Part shown: positions 37,792-47,740 of the stretch, in pieces
How the letters are laid out: each line of letters starts with the position of its first letter
How positions within the stretch are numbered: the first letter of the stretch is position 1
DNA from: Latilactobacillus graminis DSM 20719
GTDB lineage: Bacteria > Bacillota > Bacilli > Lactobacillales > Lactobacillaceae
DNA length: 64,000 bases
Direction: 5' to 3'
Assembly: GCF_001436415.1 (NCBI RefSeq)
Contig: NZ_AYZB01000001.1
Span: forward strand, 62,001 to 126,000
Notes under the pieces: generated by a model
The model's database searches: none
What the model was told of the DNA's origin: nothing
Seen by the model: the letters and a program-made list of their open reading frames with translations, nothing else
Program-made: the position numbers and the translations under genes

Positions 37792-40404
37792 TTAATTGTC
37801 TGAAAATTTCCCGATTTGAACTGACTTCATCAACCGTCCCAACCAGCCACCTGGACGCGGTTGTTCCGTAACTCGCTGATTAACAACCAACAACACTTGC
37901 ACCATTGTAAAGATTAACGACGCCCGCTTTTGATACGCGATGTACTTCGAATGCCATTCAGTTGTATATTTCTTTTTATATGTGCGTAACCCTTGAAATC
38001 CGTAAAAATGATAGCCGTATTCATAGATTAAATGCGCAATTCGCTCTTCAATAAAACTAAATTCAGAAGTGCCAACGTTTGCCAAGGGAGCCATCCCAAG
38101 ATTGAAGTACGTATACCCTTCCATCCGTTTTTGTTCAAACAAATTAATAAAGATCTCATCCATTATACCAGATGGTGCATTTTTTCGGTGACGCATTAAA
38201 TCAATGCTCGTGACTTCTTTGGTCCCAGTTGGCATCTCGTTAGCAAACGCAATCAGCTGATGATCAACATTATACACGACCGCCATCGGGGCTTTTTGTA
38301 AGTATGTTTCATCAAAAAAGCCTAGTGAAAAGCCCTTTTCAATCCGACTACCCAACCAATCATCAGAAACTACTTTAAGATCTGCCATTAATTCAGGACT
38401 AAACGGTGGGTTGAGAATTTCAAATTGATACGCTTCACGTTGAAACTTATTCAACAAGGCGCGCTCGGCTCGACGTTTCTTGCCAGTCATCGTAAAATCT
38501 GCCAAGCGAACATATCCCTCTTCACCAAATTTGATGAAATCAAACCCAATTTCATGTAATTGCATCGTTAATTCACTTGAAATCTCATAAAATGCTAAGT
38601 GACAATTCATTAAATCTGCTTCGTGCATCATCTGTTCAATTGCTGGCAAAACTTTTTCGAGATTACCAACCGGTTCACCCATTACAATCAAGCAATCAGC
38701 TTTTTTGCGATAAAGTACAAAGACTTGGTCTTGCCCATCTTCTTGATAGAAGTAAATCGATTTATCACGCAAATAGGCTAGATGACTAACCTCGTTTCCA
38801 CCAAAAGTTGCAATCACCTTGGCAATCCGGTCTTCATCATATGGAGCTGCGATTGAATGTCCCCCGCGACTAAGGTAGTGAAAGACAAAATATAACGTGC
38901 CAGCGGCAATCAGCATACCAACAAAGCCAGCAAACCAAACTTTTTCAGACGGAAATAATAAAGCAGTCGGTACCGGTCGACGATGGTGTAAATGTGGTGA
39001 ATTTGTAATCCCGACAAACGCATACAATAAGAAAATTCCGGCAAAGAGTGCTCCATCAATAATTCGGGCTCCCCATGAAAACTCAATCCGTTCTCGATAT
39101 AATTCTCGTTTTAATAAACAACTAGCTCCTAACACAAACATCAAGAAAATGGCCAGTTTAATCGAAAAATCACGCCATAATGTATTGGCAATTGCTAGTA
39201 CTAACAGTAGCAGCAGTGGCCAGAAAACTTTTTGTACCCGATTAGCTACCCCGCGCGCTAAGGCTAACATTAAAAATGCCACAACGATATTGGTCACACG
39301 ATCCAAAAAGAAGAACGTGTATGGATATAGTTGTCCAATCACTGTATTGGTAACTGCAAAATTCGGCACAGTCGCTACTAATAATAAAACGACACTTGAA
39401 ATATAGAGAAATAAAACGATAAAATGATGTGCTATTTTTTGAATAATTTGCTGTGGTAAGCCTTGTAAATAATGATTTAAATGACTCCCCGCACCATGTA
39501 TAAATAAACCGACGCCGACTAAAAATGGCACAATGTAGTAAAAAATCCGATAAAACGATAGCCAAACAACAGCATCCGCATTCCGCACACCGATTGCTCC
39601 CAGGCCCAAAATCATGAATAAATCAAACGTTCCGATGCCGCCAGGGACCATTGACACCACTCCAATAATATTAGCAATCATAAAAAGCGGTAAGATTTGT
39701 AGCAGGTTGCCCTTAATTTCCAAAAAAGACCCAATAATTAAGAAGAAACTTCCGGCAAACCCCCATTCTAAGAAGGAACCTAATGTTAAGCGTAAAATCC
39801 GTTGTAGCGAAAGATCTTTAAAAAAAGTTGCATGCTTAAAACGCGTACTGATCATTAATCCAGGAAAATATAAAGCGCCGCCCACTAACCATAACCAGTA
39901 ATTACCGTACGTCGTCCCAATACTGAAGCCAAAAATTAAGATCACACTGATTAGGCACCAGATTGATAGACCCGCTAATAAGAATAACGCAATCTTAGAA
40001 ATTGCAACTAGAATTGCTTTTTGGGAAGCCTTTTTCCCATAAAAATTGGCGCGTAAACTAGCCCCTAAGAAGCCACCAAAGCCTGCAATATTAGTAAAAG
40101 TATTCACAATCCAACCCGATTTCACTTTATACCAAAAAGCATATTTCTCTGGTAACAACGTCGCAATTACGAAATCGTAATTAAGCATCGGTAAAACGGC
40201 GATAAACCCCATCACAAGCATTGCCAATAGAGTGCCCGGACTCTGTGTTGTTAGACTGGCTTTTAATTGTGCCTCATTGAGGTCACGGAAAATCCGTCCT
40301 ACCTCAAGGATGACAAAGACCATCACGGAAAGCATGAAAATCCCTTTTAATAAGGTTAGGTGTCGCTGAATTTCCGTATAGAGATGCTTGGCCTTTTTTT
40401 GCAT
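37792..40404 (-). CDS. mprF: Phosphatidylglycerol lysyltransferase MprF
   Basis: An 870-residue two-part enzyme. The N-terminal ~520 residues hold about 14 membrane helices (flippase module, 'MVPGGIGTFDLFMILGLG'). The C-terminal cytosolic GNAT-like synthase domain includes 'MDEIFINLFEQKRMEGYTYFNLGMAPL' (hallmark FNLGMAPL). It transfers lysine or alanine from charged tRNA to phosphatidylglycerol and exposes the product outside, lowering negative charge and sensitivity to cationic peptides. Length is complete. Confidence 0.95.
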   Translation of the reverse strand: MQKKAKHLYTEIQRHLTLLKGIFMLSVMVFVILEVGRIFRDLNEAQLKASLTTQSPGTLLAMLVMGFIAVLPMLNYDFVIATLLPEKYAFWYKVKSGWIVNTFTNIAGFGGFLGASLRANFYGKKASQKAILVAISKIALFLLAGLSIWCLISVILIFGFSIGTTYGNYWLWLVGGALYFPGLMISTRFKHATFFKDLSLQRILRLTLGSFLEWGFAGSFFLIIGSFLEIKGNLLQILPLFMIANIIGVVSMVPGGIGTFDLFMILGLGAIGVRNADAVVWLSFYRIFYYIVPFLVGVGLFIHGAGSHLNHYLQGLPQQIIQKIAHHFIVLFLYISSVVLLLVATVPNFAVTNTVIGQLYPYTFFFLDRVTNIVVAFLMLALARGVANRVQKVFWPLLLLLVLAIANTLWRDFSIKLAIFLMFVLGASCLLKRELYRERIEFSWGARIIDGALFAGIFLLYAFVGITNSPHLHHRRPVPTALLFPSEKVWFAGFVGMLIAAGTLYFVFHYLSRGGHSIAAPYDEDRIAKVIATFGGNEVSHLAYLRDKSIYFYQEDGQDQVFVLYRKKADCLIVMGEPVGNLEKVLPAIEQMMHEADLMNCHLAFYEISSELTMQLHEIGFDFIKFGEEGYVRLADFTMTGKKRRAERALLNKFQREAYQFEILNPPFSPELMADLKVVSDDWLGSRIEKGFSLGFFDETYLQKAPMAVVYNVDHQLIAFANEMPTGTKEVTSIDLMRHRKNAPSGIMDEIFINLFEQKRMEGYTYFNLGMAPLANVGTSEFSFIEERIAHLIYEYGYHFYGFQGLRTYKKKYTTEWHSKYIAYQKRASLIFTMVQVLLVVNQRVTEQPRPGGWLGRLMKSVQIGKFSDN

Positions 40405-40556
40405 ATCATCGATAGCTCCTTAAATGAATTACTCTAATTATAAGCCATCTAACACTAAAACACAGTAAGATGACAAATATGTTAGTTGTTTATTTAATTT
40501 GTGACTAGCGATGATGACTACCTTTCAACAAAGCTGCTGGATTGCAACATCAAGTA

Positions 40557-40591
40557 CAAAAAAAGAACCCCACATTTTGCGGGGTTCTTTT
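40557..40591 (-). terminator. Intrinsic terminator after rplL
   Basis: Eleven-base arms aaaagaacccc / ggggttctttt with a 9-nt loop; a T run follows on the minus strand. Confidence 0.9.
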
Positions 40592-40605
40592 AGAAATTAA
40601 GGTAA

Positions 40606-40974
40606 TTATTTCAAGTTAACGACAGCGCCAACTTCTTCTAATTTAGCTTTCATTTCTTCTGCTTCATCTTTAGCAACGTCTTCTTTAAGAGCTGAAGGTG
40701 CGTTATCAACTAAGCCCTTAGCATCTTTCAAGCCTAAGCCTGTGATTTCACGAACGGCTTTGATAACTTTAACCTTTTCTTGGCCAATTTCTGATAATTC
40801 AACAGTAAAGCTGTCTTTTTCAGCTGGTGCATCTGCACCGGCTGCGCCTGCTGCTGCTACTGGAGCTGCTGCAGAAACACCGAATTCTTCTTCGATTGCT
40901 TTAACTAAATCGTTTAATTCTAAGATTGATGATTCTTTTAATTGATCAACAATTGCATTTACGTCTAATGCCAT
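40606..40974 (-). CDS. rplL: 50S ribosomal protein L7/L12
   Basis: A 122-residue stalk protein: N-terminal dimerisation helices, an Ala/Gly hinge at about 38-52, and the C-terminal factor-binding domain with '[19 protein letters not shown]'. GGAGG lies 8 nt before ATG 40974. It follows rplJ and ends the L10 operon. Confidence 0.98.
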   Translation of the reverse strand: MALDVNAIVDQLKESSILELNDLVKAIEEEFGVSAAAPVAAAGAAGADAPAEKDSFTVELSEIGQEKVKVIKAVREITGLGLKDAKGLVDNAPSALKEDVAKDEAEEMKAKLEEVGAVVNLK

Positions 40975-41035
40975 TTTTATTTCCTCCATTTTTTAAATCA
41001 TTATTTGATAACACGTTTAACCATACAACTGCAAA

Positions 41036-41539
41036 TTATGCAGCTGGTTCGTCTTTACTGTCGGCAACTGCTTTAACAGCATATGCGACATTGCGGACTG
41101 GTGCTTGTAATACAGAAAGTAACATTGATAATAAACCATCGTGACTTGGTAAGGTTGCCAAGGCATTGATTTCATCAAGTGTTGCGATTTTACCTTCGAT
41201 CATGCCGCCTTTAATTTCAAGTGCTTCTGCACCCTTAGCAAAATTAGCAATAATCTTAGCTGGTGCAACAACATCTTCTTTAGAAAATGCAATGGCAGTA
41301 GGGCCTGTAAATGTATCATCCAAACCTTCATAACCAGCTTTGTCTGCTGCACGACGTAAGTAAGTGTTTTTAATAACTTCCATTTGTACGCCAGCATCAC
41401 GTAATTGTTTTCGTAATTCAGTTACTTGTTCTACTGTTAAGCCACGGTAATCCATAACGACGATAGAAACAGCACTATTGAATTTTTCAACAACTGTGTC
41501 AACAATTTGTGCTTTTTTTGCAATCATTGTTTCGCTCAA
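41036..41539 (-). CDS. rplJ: 50S ribosomal protein L10
   Basis: A 167-residue stalk base protein that anchors L7/L12. '[22 protein letters not shown]' and the 'KNTYLRRA' motif are typical. The start is TTG 41539, with GGAGG 8 nt upstream; the longer frame would read through the leader. Leader and promoter are upstream. Confidence 0.96.
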   Translation of the reverse strand: MSETMIAKKAQIVDTVVEKFNSAVSIVVMDYRGLTVEQVTELRKQLRDAGVQMEVIKNTYLRRAADKAGYEGLDDTFTGPTAIAFSKEDVVAPAKIIANFAKGAEALEIKGGMIEGKIATLDEINALATLPSHDGLLSMLLSVLQAPVRNVAYAVKAVADSKDEPAA

Positions 41540-41587
41540 TTGATTCACCTCCATTAGATTTGTAAAACTTGTGGTCAAGAGTTTCTT

Positions 41588-41701
41588 ATAAAAAATAAAA
41601 AACTCCATGTCCACCAAGACATAGAGAGGGATTTCAACGTATCTTCCTCGGCAGGATATTAAGCCTATTGGCACCTGAGTCTTCGGTAGCATAAATAACC
41701 A
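41588..41701 (-). promoter_or_regulatory. L10 leader with attenuator
   Basis: The minus strand carries the conserved CCGAAGACTCAGGTGC and CTTAATATCCTGCCGAGG blocks of the ribosomal L10 leader, the binding site of the L10(L12)4 complex. A terminator-like stem (ctccatgtc / gacatagag on the + strand, 41603-41626) with a T-rich run follows, about 50 nt before rplJ. Excess L10-L12 would favour termination. Confidence 0.9.
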
Positions 41702-41707
41702 ACTACA

Positions 41708-41736
41708 AATATAGCATGTAATCCATAAAGCGTCAA
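41708..41736 (-). promoter_or_regulatory. rplJ promoter
   Basis: TTGACG and TATATT with 17-nt spacing on the minus strand, placing the transcript start at about 41701, the edge of the L10 leader. Confidence 0.75.
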
Positions 41737-41854
41737 TCATTATTGCTACTTAATTTTAGTTATCCTAGCATTACGTTTTACTTATTTTATTTTTCTGAAA
41801 AGACAGTTTAAAATTGAGGTGATCAAGAAAATTAATCGTAAGAGGTGTAGTTTT

Positions 41855-43039
41855 TTGAATAATATTTTAGTCGTTAACGCGGGTAGTTCATCATTGAAAT
41901 GGCAACTATTCCAACAATCTGATTTAACCTTACTGGCAAGCGGACTTATGGAACGTATGAACACACCAGAAGCTAGCTTCACATTCAAGTACCAAGGTCA
42001 AAAAAAGCAGATCACGATTGCCAATCTTTCCTACGAAGATGGCGTCCTTCGTCTTTTGAAACAACTTGAAGACAATGGCATCATTAATTCACCCGCAGAC
42101 ATTATTGCAGTCGGCCACCGGGTCGTTGCCGGCGCCACCACGTTCGAAAAGCCAACCATTATTGATCACACCAATCTAGACACTTTAAAACAGCTCGATA
42201 AATATGCTCCATTACACAATCCTGTGCAAGTTGACTGCATCGAAACATTGATGCGTATTTTACCAACTAGCGTCCCACAAGTGGCCGTTTTCGATAGCCA
42301 ATTTTATCTCGATATGCCCGATGCAACAAGTTTTTACGGTTTACCGTATGCATACAGTCGCGATTACCAAATTCGTAAATACGGCGAACACGGGATTAGT
42401 CACAGTTATATTTTACAAGCAACCGCTGCCTTTTTAAATCAGCCCGTTACCGATTTAAAATTAATTACACTTCATCTGGGCGGTGGTTCTTCAATTACTG
42501 CTAGCCAAAATGGCAAGCCAGTCGATACATCAATGGGCTTCACCCCGCTAGAAGGGGTTCCGATGGGAACTCGGGCTGGCTCATTAGATGCAGCCATCGT
42601 CCCATTTTTAATGAACGAACTCGATAAAAGTGCTGATGAAGTCATCACGCTTTTGAACACGCAATCCGGGATTCTCGGCGTTTCAGGTATTTCTGCTGAT
42701 ATGCGTGATATTCAAGCGGCACGCCACACAAATCCGCGGGCTAAACTTGCATATGATATATTCATCACCGCTGCCGTGAAGTTCATTGCAAGCTACCACG
42801 TTGAACTCGATGGCGCGAACGTCATCACCTTCACAGCCGGTATCGGTGAAAACGACGCCCGCTTGCGTGCTGATATTTGCGCCAAACTTGCTGTTTTAGG
42901 CGTTCAAATCGATCCTGAACTAAACGAAAATGGCACTGGTGCGCGCCAAATCAGTACGCCAAACTCAGCCATTAAAGTCTTGATGATTCCAACCAATGAA
43001 GAATTAGCAATTGCTAATCAAGTTTTAGCAACCATTTAA
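41855..43039 (+). CDS. ackA: Acetate kinase
   Basis: A 394-residue ASKHA kinase: acetyl phosphate plus ADP gives acetate and ATP, the energy-yielding step of heterofermentation and pyruvate dissipation. 'VVNAGSSSLKWQLF', 'VAVFDSQFY', 'HLGGGSSI' and 'FTAGIGEND' motifs are intact. The start is TTG 41855, with GAGGTG 7 nt upstream; GTG 41819 has no site. It stands alone with its own terminator. Confidence 0.96.
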   Translation: MNNILVVNAGSSSLKWQLFQQSDLTLLASGLMERMNTPEASFTFKYQGQKKQITIANLSYEDGVLRLLKQLEDNGIINSPADIIAVGHRVVAGATTFEKPTIIDHTNLDTLKQLDKYAPLHNPVQVDCIETLMRILPTSVPQVAVFDSQFYLDMPDATSFYGLPYAYSRDYQIRKYGEHGISHSYILQATAAFLNQPVTDLKLITLHLGGGSSITASQNGKPVDTSMGFTPLEGVPMGTRAGSLDAAIVPFLMNELDKSADEVITLLNTQSGILGVSGISADMRDIQAARHTNPRAKLAYDIFITAAVKFIASYHVELDGANVITFTAGIGENDARLRADICAKLAVLGVQIDPELNENGTGARQISTPNSAIKVLMIPTNEELAIANQVLATI

Positions 43040-43059
43040 CTGAACAATGGATTATGAAC

Positions 43060-43097
43060 GAGTCATTAGCATTTATTATGCTAATGGCTCTTTTTTG
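43060..43097 (+). terminator. Intrinsic terminator after ackA
   Basis: gagtcattagcat pairs with atgctaatggctc around a 5-nt loop, then T7. Confidence 0.9.
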
Positions 43098-43169
43098 ATC
43101 TAAAAAACACCTTTCATCACCAAATAACGAACGATATTCCAAAAATATTAATTATTTTTCTTATTTACC

Positions 43170-43198
43170 TTAAATACACGATTGTTTTGTTGTATAAT
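43170..43198 (+). promoter_or_regulatory. Putative promoter of the purine permease operon
   Basis: A perfect TATAAT at 43193-43198 with TTAAAT 17 nt upstream, about 40 nt before the ATG. No purine riboswitch aptamer is visible in the leader. Confidence 0.5.
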
Positions 43199-43238
43199 GT
43201 TGCCAAGGTTCATAAAAATACTAATTTAGAGGTGCATA

Positions 43239-44597
43239 ATGGACAAGGATATTGATATTGTAACAGAAATACGAACGAACTGGTTCGAACGTCAATTTAA
43301 AATTAAGGAAAGTGGGTCGACCATTAAAACCGAAATTATCGCCGGAATTACGACTTTCATTGCGATGTCATACATTTTATTCGTCAACCCAACTATTTTA
43401 GGCGATGCCGGTCTAGACAAAGGTGCTGTCTTCGTTGCCACCGCATTAACCGGGGTAGTTGGTTGTTTAGCGATGGCCTTCATCGCCAACTACCCAATCG
43501 CCGTGGCCCCTGGACTCGGCAGCAACGCTTTCTTCGCCTACTCGGTTATTTTAGGTATGGGGATTCCTTGGCAAACTGCGCTTGCCGGCGTCTTCGTCGC
43601 TTCATTACTCTTCATGCTCGTCACAGTCTTAAGGGTCCGCGAAGTCGTGATCAACGCCATTCCCGCTAACTTAAAAGCCGCAATGGCGGTCGGCATCGGC
43701 TTATTTATCGCCTTTACTGGTTTGAAACAAGGCGGAATCGTGGTCGGCAGTGCTAAATCATTTGTAACTATTACAAGCTGGTCAGATCCCCACGTTTGGT
43801 TAACGGTGTTCGGTTTAATCGTGACCGTTGCTCTATTAGCTCGCAAAGTCCCCGGTGCTTTATTTATCGGTTTGGCGGCCACCGCCATCATGGGGGTCAT
43901 TACTGGTTTAATCGCAATGCCTCATAGCATCATCGCATCAATTCCGAGTTTAACACCCACTTTGGGTGTCTCAATTGTGAACATCCACAACGTCTTTAAC
44001 GTCCAAATGGCAGTCGTTATTCTCGTTTTTTTCTTCAGCGTTTTCTTCGATACAACTGGGACGGTTATTGGACTCGCCCAACAAGCTGGTTTCATCAAAG
44101 ACAACAAGATGCCCAAAGAAGTCGGCAAAGCCCTGTTCGCCGATTCAACTTCAATGATCGCCGGCGCCGTTTTCGGTTCAACACCGACTGCATGTTATAT
44201 TGAATCATCAACTGGAATTGCTGCTGGTGGCCGGACAGGTTTCACAGCCGTTGTCGTGGCCATTATGTTCGTCTTAAGCTTATTCTTCTCTCCTTTATTA
44301 GCCGTTGTTACCTCACAAGTGACGGCACCGATTTTAATCATCGTCGGCTCATTCATGATGAAGTCAATTGCCAACATTGACTGGTCAGAATTTGAAACAT
44401 CTTTTGCCGCCTTCATGATTATTCTGTGCGTCCCACTCACCTACAACATTTCGTACGGTTTAGCATTTGGTCTCATCACCTACCCAATCACAATGATTGC
44501 GGCCGGCAAAGGTAAAAAAGTGCATCCGATTATGTACGTTGCTGCCCTCTTATTCTTATTATTACTCTTCACAATGCATGAATTACCTGCTAAATAA
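43239..44597 (+). CDS. NCS2 family purine permease (AzgA-like)
   Basis: A 452-residue transporter with about 13 membrane segments, matching the AzgA/PbuG branch (adenine, guanine, hypoxanthine). 'TFIAMSYILFVNP', 'GLGSNAFFAY', 'FFDTTGTVIGLAQQAG' and 'GSTPTACYIESSTGI' are family marks. The next gene, 12 bp on, is adenine deaminase, so adenine is the likely substrate. Confidence 0.94.
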   Translation: MDKDIDIVTEIRTNWFERQFKIKESGSTIKTEIIAGITTFIAMSYILFVNPTILGDAGLDKGAVFVATALTGVVGCLAMAFIANYPIAVAPGLGSNAFFAYSVILGMGIPWQTALAGVFVASLLFMLVTVLRVREVVINAIPANLKAAMAVGIGLFIAFTGLKQGGIVVGSAKSFVTITSWSDPHVWLTVFGLIVTVALLARKVPGALFIGLAATAIMGVITGLIAMPHSIIASIPSLTPTLGVSIVNIHNVFNVQMAVVILVFFFSVFFDTTGTVIGLAQQAGFIKDNKMPKEVGKALFADSTSMIAGAVFGSTPTACYIESSTGIAAGGRTGFTAVVVAIMFVLSLFFSPLLAVVTSQVTAPILIIVGSFMMKSIANIDWSEFETSFAAFMIILCVPLTYNISYGLAFGLITYPITMIAAGKGKKVHPIMYVAALLFLLLLFTMHELPAK

Positions 44598-44609
44598 AGG
44601 AGCTTCCTC

Positions 44610-46352
44610 ATGGATAAAACAACTTTAAAACAACTCATTGATCAAGCGGCCGGCCGCCAAGCCGCCGATATGGTCATTAAAAACGCTAAAATCGTTGATG
44701 TCTATAATGGACGCATCATCGAAGGCGCACTTGCCATCGGTAATGGTCGTTTTCTCGGTATCAGTAACGATTACCTTGCACCAGAAGTTATCGATGCCCG
44801 CGGCCAATACATCGTGCCGGGTCTCATTGACCCCCACATTCACATTGAATCGGCCAATGTCTCACCCGCGGTCTTCGGATCACTCGTAATCCCTCATGGC
44901 ACAACGACCATTTTGGCCGACCCCCACGAAATCGTCAATGTTGCTGGCATGCGCGGTCTTGAATATATGATTGCTTCTGCTAAAAACACAGCGCTCGATA
45001 TCCAATATACGATGCCTTCTTGTGTCCCAGCCGCTAACCCGACACTTGAAACTTCCGGTGCCGTGATTACCGCTGATGACATTCAACAATCTTATGATCA
45101 AGGATTGACTTACGGACTCGCTGAATTTATGAACTATCCAGGCGTTGTCAACGCTGACGATGGCGTTTTAAACGAATTACTCGTTTCCATCAATGCGCAT
45201 AAATTAATTGATGGTCATTCACCCGCATTGAAAGCGCAAGGTCTGAACGCCTATGCGGCTGCAGGGATTCGTAACGACCACGAGTGTACACAAGTTGATG
45301 AACTACTCGACCGTATCAGTCGCGGTATGTATGTTTACCTCCGTTATGGCACCGTTTCGAAGAACATGCCAACGCTTTTAAAAGGCGTGACCCCGCAAAA
45401 CGCTCGTTTCTGTTGCCTCTGTGGGGATGACTTGCAATCCGTTACCCTCCGCGAAATCGGTCATCTTGACGAAAGTATCCGTGTCGCTGTCGCAAACGGC
45501 ATTGATCCCATCATAGCAATCCAAATGGCAACCATCAACACCGCTCAATGTACTGGCTTAGCCGATCGTGGCGGGATTGCTCCCGGTTTGAAGGCTGACT
45601 TCTTATTGGTTGATGATCTCGAACACTTCAGCGTCAACCAAACCTTCATCGATGGTCAAAAAGTTGCCGCCAACGGTGAATCCTTATTAACAACCGAAGA
45701 TTCAGTCGCTGGTTTTAACGATTTATTGCAAACCGTCCACCTTGATACCTTCTCAGCTGATCAATTAAAACTCAATTTAACTAGTGACAAGGCCCACGTG
45801 ATCGGATTACAAAGTATCAGCCGGACTCAAAATCTTGTCTTACCGGTTACTCACAATGCCGACGGTGACTTTCAATACAACCCTGACGAAGATATTGCTA
45901 AAGTGGCGGTCATTGAACGCCATCATCTCACCGGCAACGTCGGCGTTGGCCTGCTCAACGGCTTTGGCATCAAAAACGGGGCAATTGCCACTAGCATCGG
46001 TCACGATAGCCATAACCTCGTAGTGGTCGGTACTAACGACGCTGACATGGTTGTTGCCATCGAAGCGCTCAAAGAATGCCAAGGAGGTGGCGTCGCCGTC
46101 AAAGATGGTCAAGTCATCGCGACACTCCCATTTGTCATCGGCGGCTTAATGAGTGACGAACCAATCGATACCTTAATTAAACATCAAAAGGCCTTCAATG
46201 CTGTTTGTCACTCCGAATTAAATATCACTGCCCACTTCGACCCCATTATGAAGCTTGGCGCAATGCCCCTTGACGTGATCCCCAATTTACGAATTACCGA
46301 TAAAGGATTAGTTGATGTGACACAATTTAAAATCATTGATATCAATGCCTAA
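44610..46352 (+). CDS. ade: Adenine deaminase
   Basis: A 580-residue amidohydrolase that turns adenine into hypoxanthine and ammonia. The metal-binding DPHIHIESANVSP is near residues 73-85, and the C-terminal 'GGLMSDEP' region is characteristic of Ade. AAAGGAG precedes the ATG. It works with the upstream permease in adenine salvage. Confidence 0.96.
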   Translation: MDKTTLKQLIDQAAGRQAADMVIKNAKIVDVYNGRIIEGALAIGNGRFLGISNDYLAPEVIDARGQYIVPGLIDPHIHIESANVSPAVFGSLVIPHGTTTILADPHEIVNVAGMRGLEYMIASAKNTALDIQYTMPSCVPAANPTLETSGAVITADDIQQSYDQGLTYGLAEFMNYPGVVNADDGVLNELLVSINAHKLIDGHSPALKAQGLNAYAAAGIRNDHECTQVDELLDRISRGMYVYLRYGTVSKNMPTLLKGVTPQNARFCCLCGDDLQSVTLREIGHLDESIRVAVANGIDPIIAIQMATINTAQCTGLADRGGIAPGLKADFLLVDDLEHFSVNQTFIDGQKVAANGESLLTTEDSVAGFNDLLQTVHLDTFSADQLKLNLTSDKAHVIGLQSISRTQNLVLPVTHNADGDFQYNPDEDIAKVAVIERHHLTGNVGVGLLNGFGIKNGAIATSIGHDSHNLVVVGTNDADMVVAIEALKECQGGGVAVKDGQVIATLPFVIGGLMSDEPIDTLIKHQKAFNAVCHSELNITAHFDPIMKLGAMPLDVIPNLRITDKGLVDVTQFKIIDINA

Positions 46353-46356
46353 TCAC

Positions 46357-46394
46357 AAAAAGAGCGCTCATCCTTTCGGATGAGCGCTCTTTTA
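46357..46394. terminator. Bidirectional terminator between ade and rplA
   Basis: Long arms (aaaagagcgctcatcc and its complement) around a short TTTC-containing loop, with A and T runs on the two sides. Confidence 0.92.
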
Positions 46395-46402
46395 TTACCA
46401 AC

Positions 46403-47092
46403 TTAGAAGCTAGCAACGTCAACTTTAACACCAGGGCCAAATGTTGAGCTAACTGATAAACTTGTAATGTATTGACCTTTAGCTGAAGCAGGACGTGCTT
46501 TGATGATCACATCTTGCATCGCTTTAAAGTTTTCTACCAATTTAGCAGCATCGAATGATACCTTACCGATTGGGGCGTGAACGATACCAGCTTTATCAAC
46601 ACGGTATGCCACTTGACCAGCTTTAATGTCGTTAACTGCTTTAGTAACATCCATTGTAACTGTCCCAGTCTTAGGATTAGGCATTAAACCTTTAGGTCCT
46701 AAGACACGGCCTAAACGACCAACTTGAGCCATCATTGGTGGTGTTGCAACAGCAACATCAAAATCTAACCAGCCGTCTTGAATTTTTTCAACTAAATCTT
46801 CTGCACCGACAACGTCAGCACCAGCAGCTTCAGCTTGTTTTGCTTGTTCGCCTTGAGCGAAAACAATCACGCGTTGTGTCTTACCTGTACCATTTGGTAG
46901 TACGACAGCCCCACGAATTTGTTGATCCGCTTGTTTAGGATCAACGTTTAAACGATATGCCACTTCAAGAGATGCATCGAATTTTGCAAAATCAATTTTC
47001 TTTACTAAGTCGATTGCTTCTTCAACAGTATATGCTTTAGCAGCATCAACTTGCTTTGCAGCTTCTAAATAATTTTTACCTTTTTTAGCCAT
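46403..47092 (-). CDS. rplA: 50S ribosomal protein L1
   Basis: A 229-residue protein of the L1 stalk, with 'GKGKTVRV'-equivalent [13 protein letters not shown] and the '[14 protein letters not shown]' signature (hallmark [10 protein letters not shown]). AAGGAGG lies 8 nt before ATG 47092; the longer frame is not supported. It follows rplK with a ~100-bp spacer. Confidence 0.97.
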   Translation of the reverse strand: MAKKGKNYLEAAKQVDAAKAYTVEEAIDLVKKIDFAKFDASLEVAYRLNVDPKQADQQIRGAVVLPNGTGKTQRVIVFAQGEQAKQAEAAGADVVGAEDLVEKIQDGWLDFDVAVATPPMMAQVGRLGRVLGPKGLMPNPKTGTVTMDVTKAVNDIKAGQVAYRVDKAGIVHAPIGKVSFDAAKLVENFKAMQDVIIKARPASAKGQYITSLSVSSTFGPGVKVDVASF

Positions 47093-47190
47093 TAGGGTTT
47101 TCCTCCTTGCAATTGTGGTGAACGGTTTTTGACCTCCCACTTGATTTTTCAACTTTCATTGAAAATCCGACTGAAAGTGTCAAGCATGAA

Positions 47191-47616
47191 TTAACCTTCG
47201 ACAGTGAAGCCCATGCTTCTTGCAGTACCTTCAACCATGCGCATAGCAGCTTCAACGTCTGCAGCGTTTAGGTCTTGCATTTTAGTTTCAGCGATTTCTT
47301 GCACTTGTGCTTTAGTTACCGTAGCAACTTTCTTAGTGTTTGGTTCGCCAGAACCTTTTTCAACACCGGCAGCTTTCTTTAAAAGAACTGCTGCTGGTGG
47401 TGTTTTCGTTACAAAGTCGAATGAACGATCTTCATAAACAGTGATCACAACTGGAATTAATAAGCCAGCTTGATCAGCTGTACGAGCGTTAAAGTCCTTT
47501 GTAAAGCCCATAATGTTGATACCAGCTTGACCTAAAGCTGGACCTACTGGTGGTGCTGGAGTTGCTTTACCTGCAGGGATTTGAAGTTTAACGATATTTG
47601 CTACTTTTTTAGCCAC
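47191..47616 (-). CDS. rplK: 50S ribosomal protein L11
   Basis: A 141-residue protein binding the GTPase-associated centre of 23S rRNA. The proline-rich [15 protein letters not shown] and the '[14 protein letters not shown]' segments are standard. The start is GTG 47616, with AAGGAGG 8 nt upstream. Confidence 0.98.
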   Translation of the reverse strand: MAKKVANIVKLQIPAGKATPAPPVGPALGQAGINIMGFTKDFNARTADQAGLLIPVVITVYEDRSFDFVTKTPPAAVLLKKAAGVEKGSGEPNTKKVATVTKAQVQEIAETKMQDLNAADVEAAMRMVEGTARSMGFTVEG

Positions 47617-47740
47617 GAAACATACCTCCTTAAGTCCGTGATGTGGTTAAGATGGCCATTATATTTGGTCTCCCACTAGTGTATGAAAACATACTCATAT
47701 AATATACCAAGCAATGCTTAAAAAAGCAAGGTACGTTCAA

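Noticed and set aside
38897-39406. 169-codon open frame opposite mprF
   Set aside because: Antisense shadow of a membrane protein gene; basic low-complexity product, no ribosome site.
43121-43134. PurBox-like sequence (aaataacgaacgat) upstream of the purine permease
   Set aside because: Only one half-site with a few matches; PurR boxes usually come in spaced pairs and no second one was found.
43098-43238. Possible purine riboswitch upstream of the permease-ade operon
   Set aside because: The conserved TATA...GTAT stems and loop sequences of the aptamer are absent.
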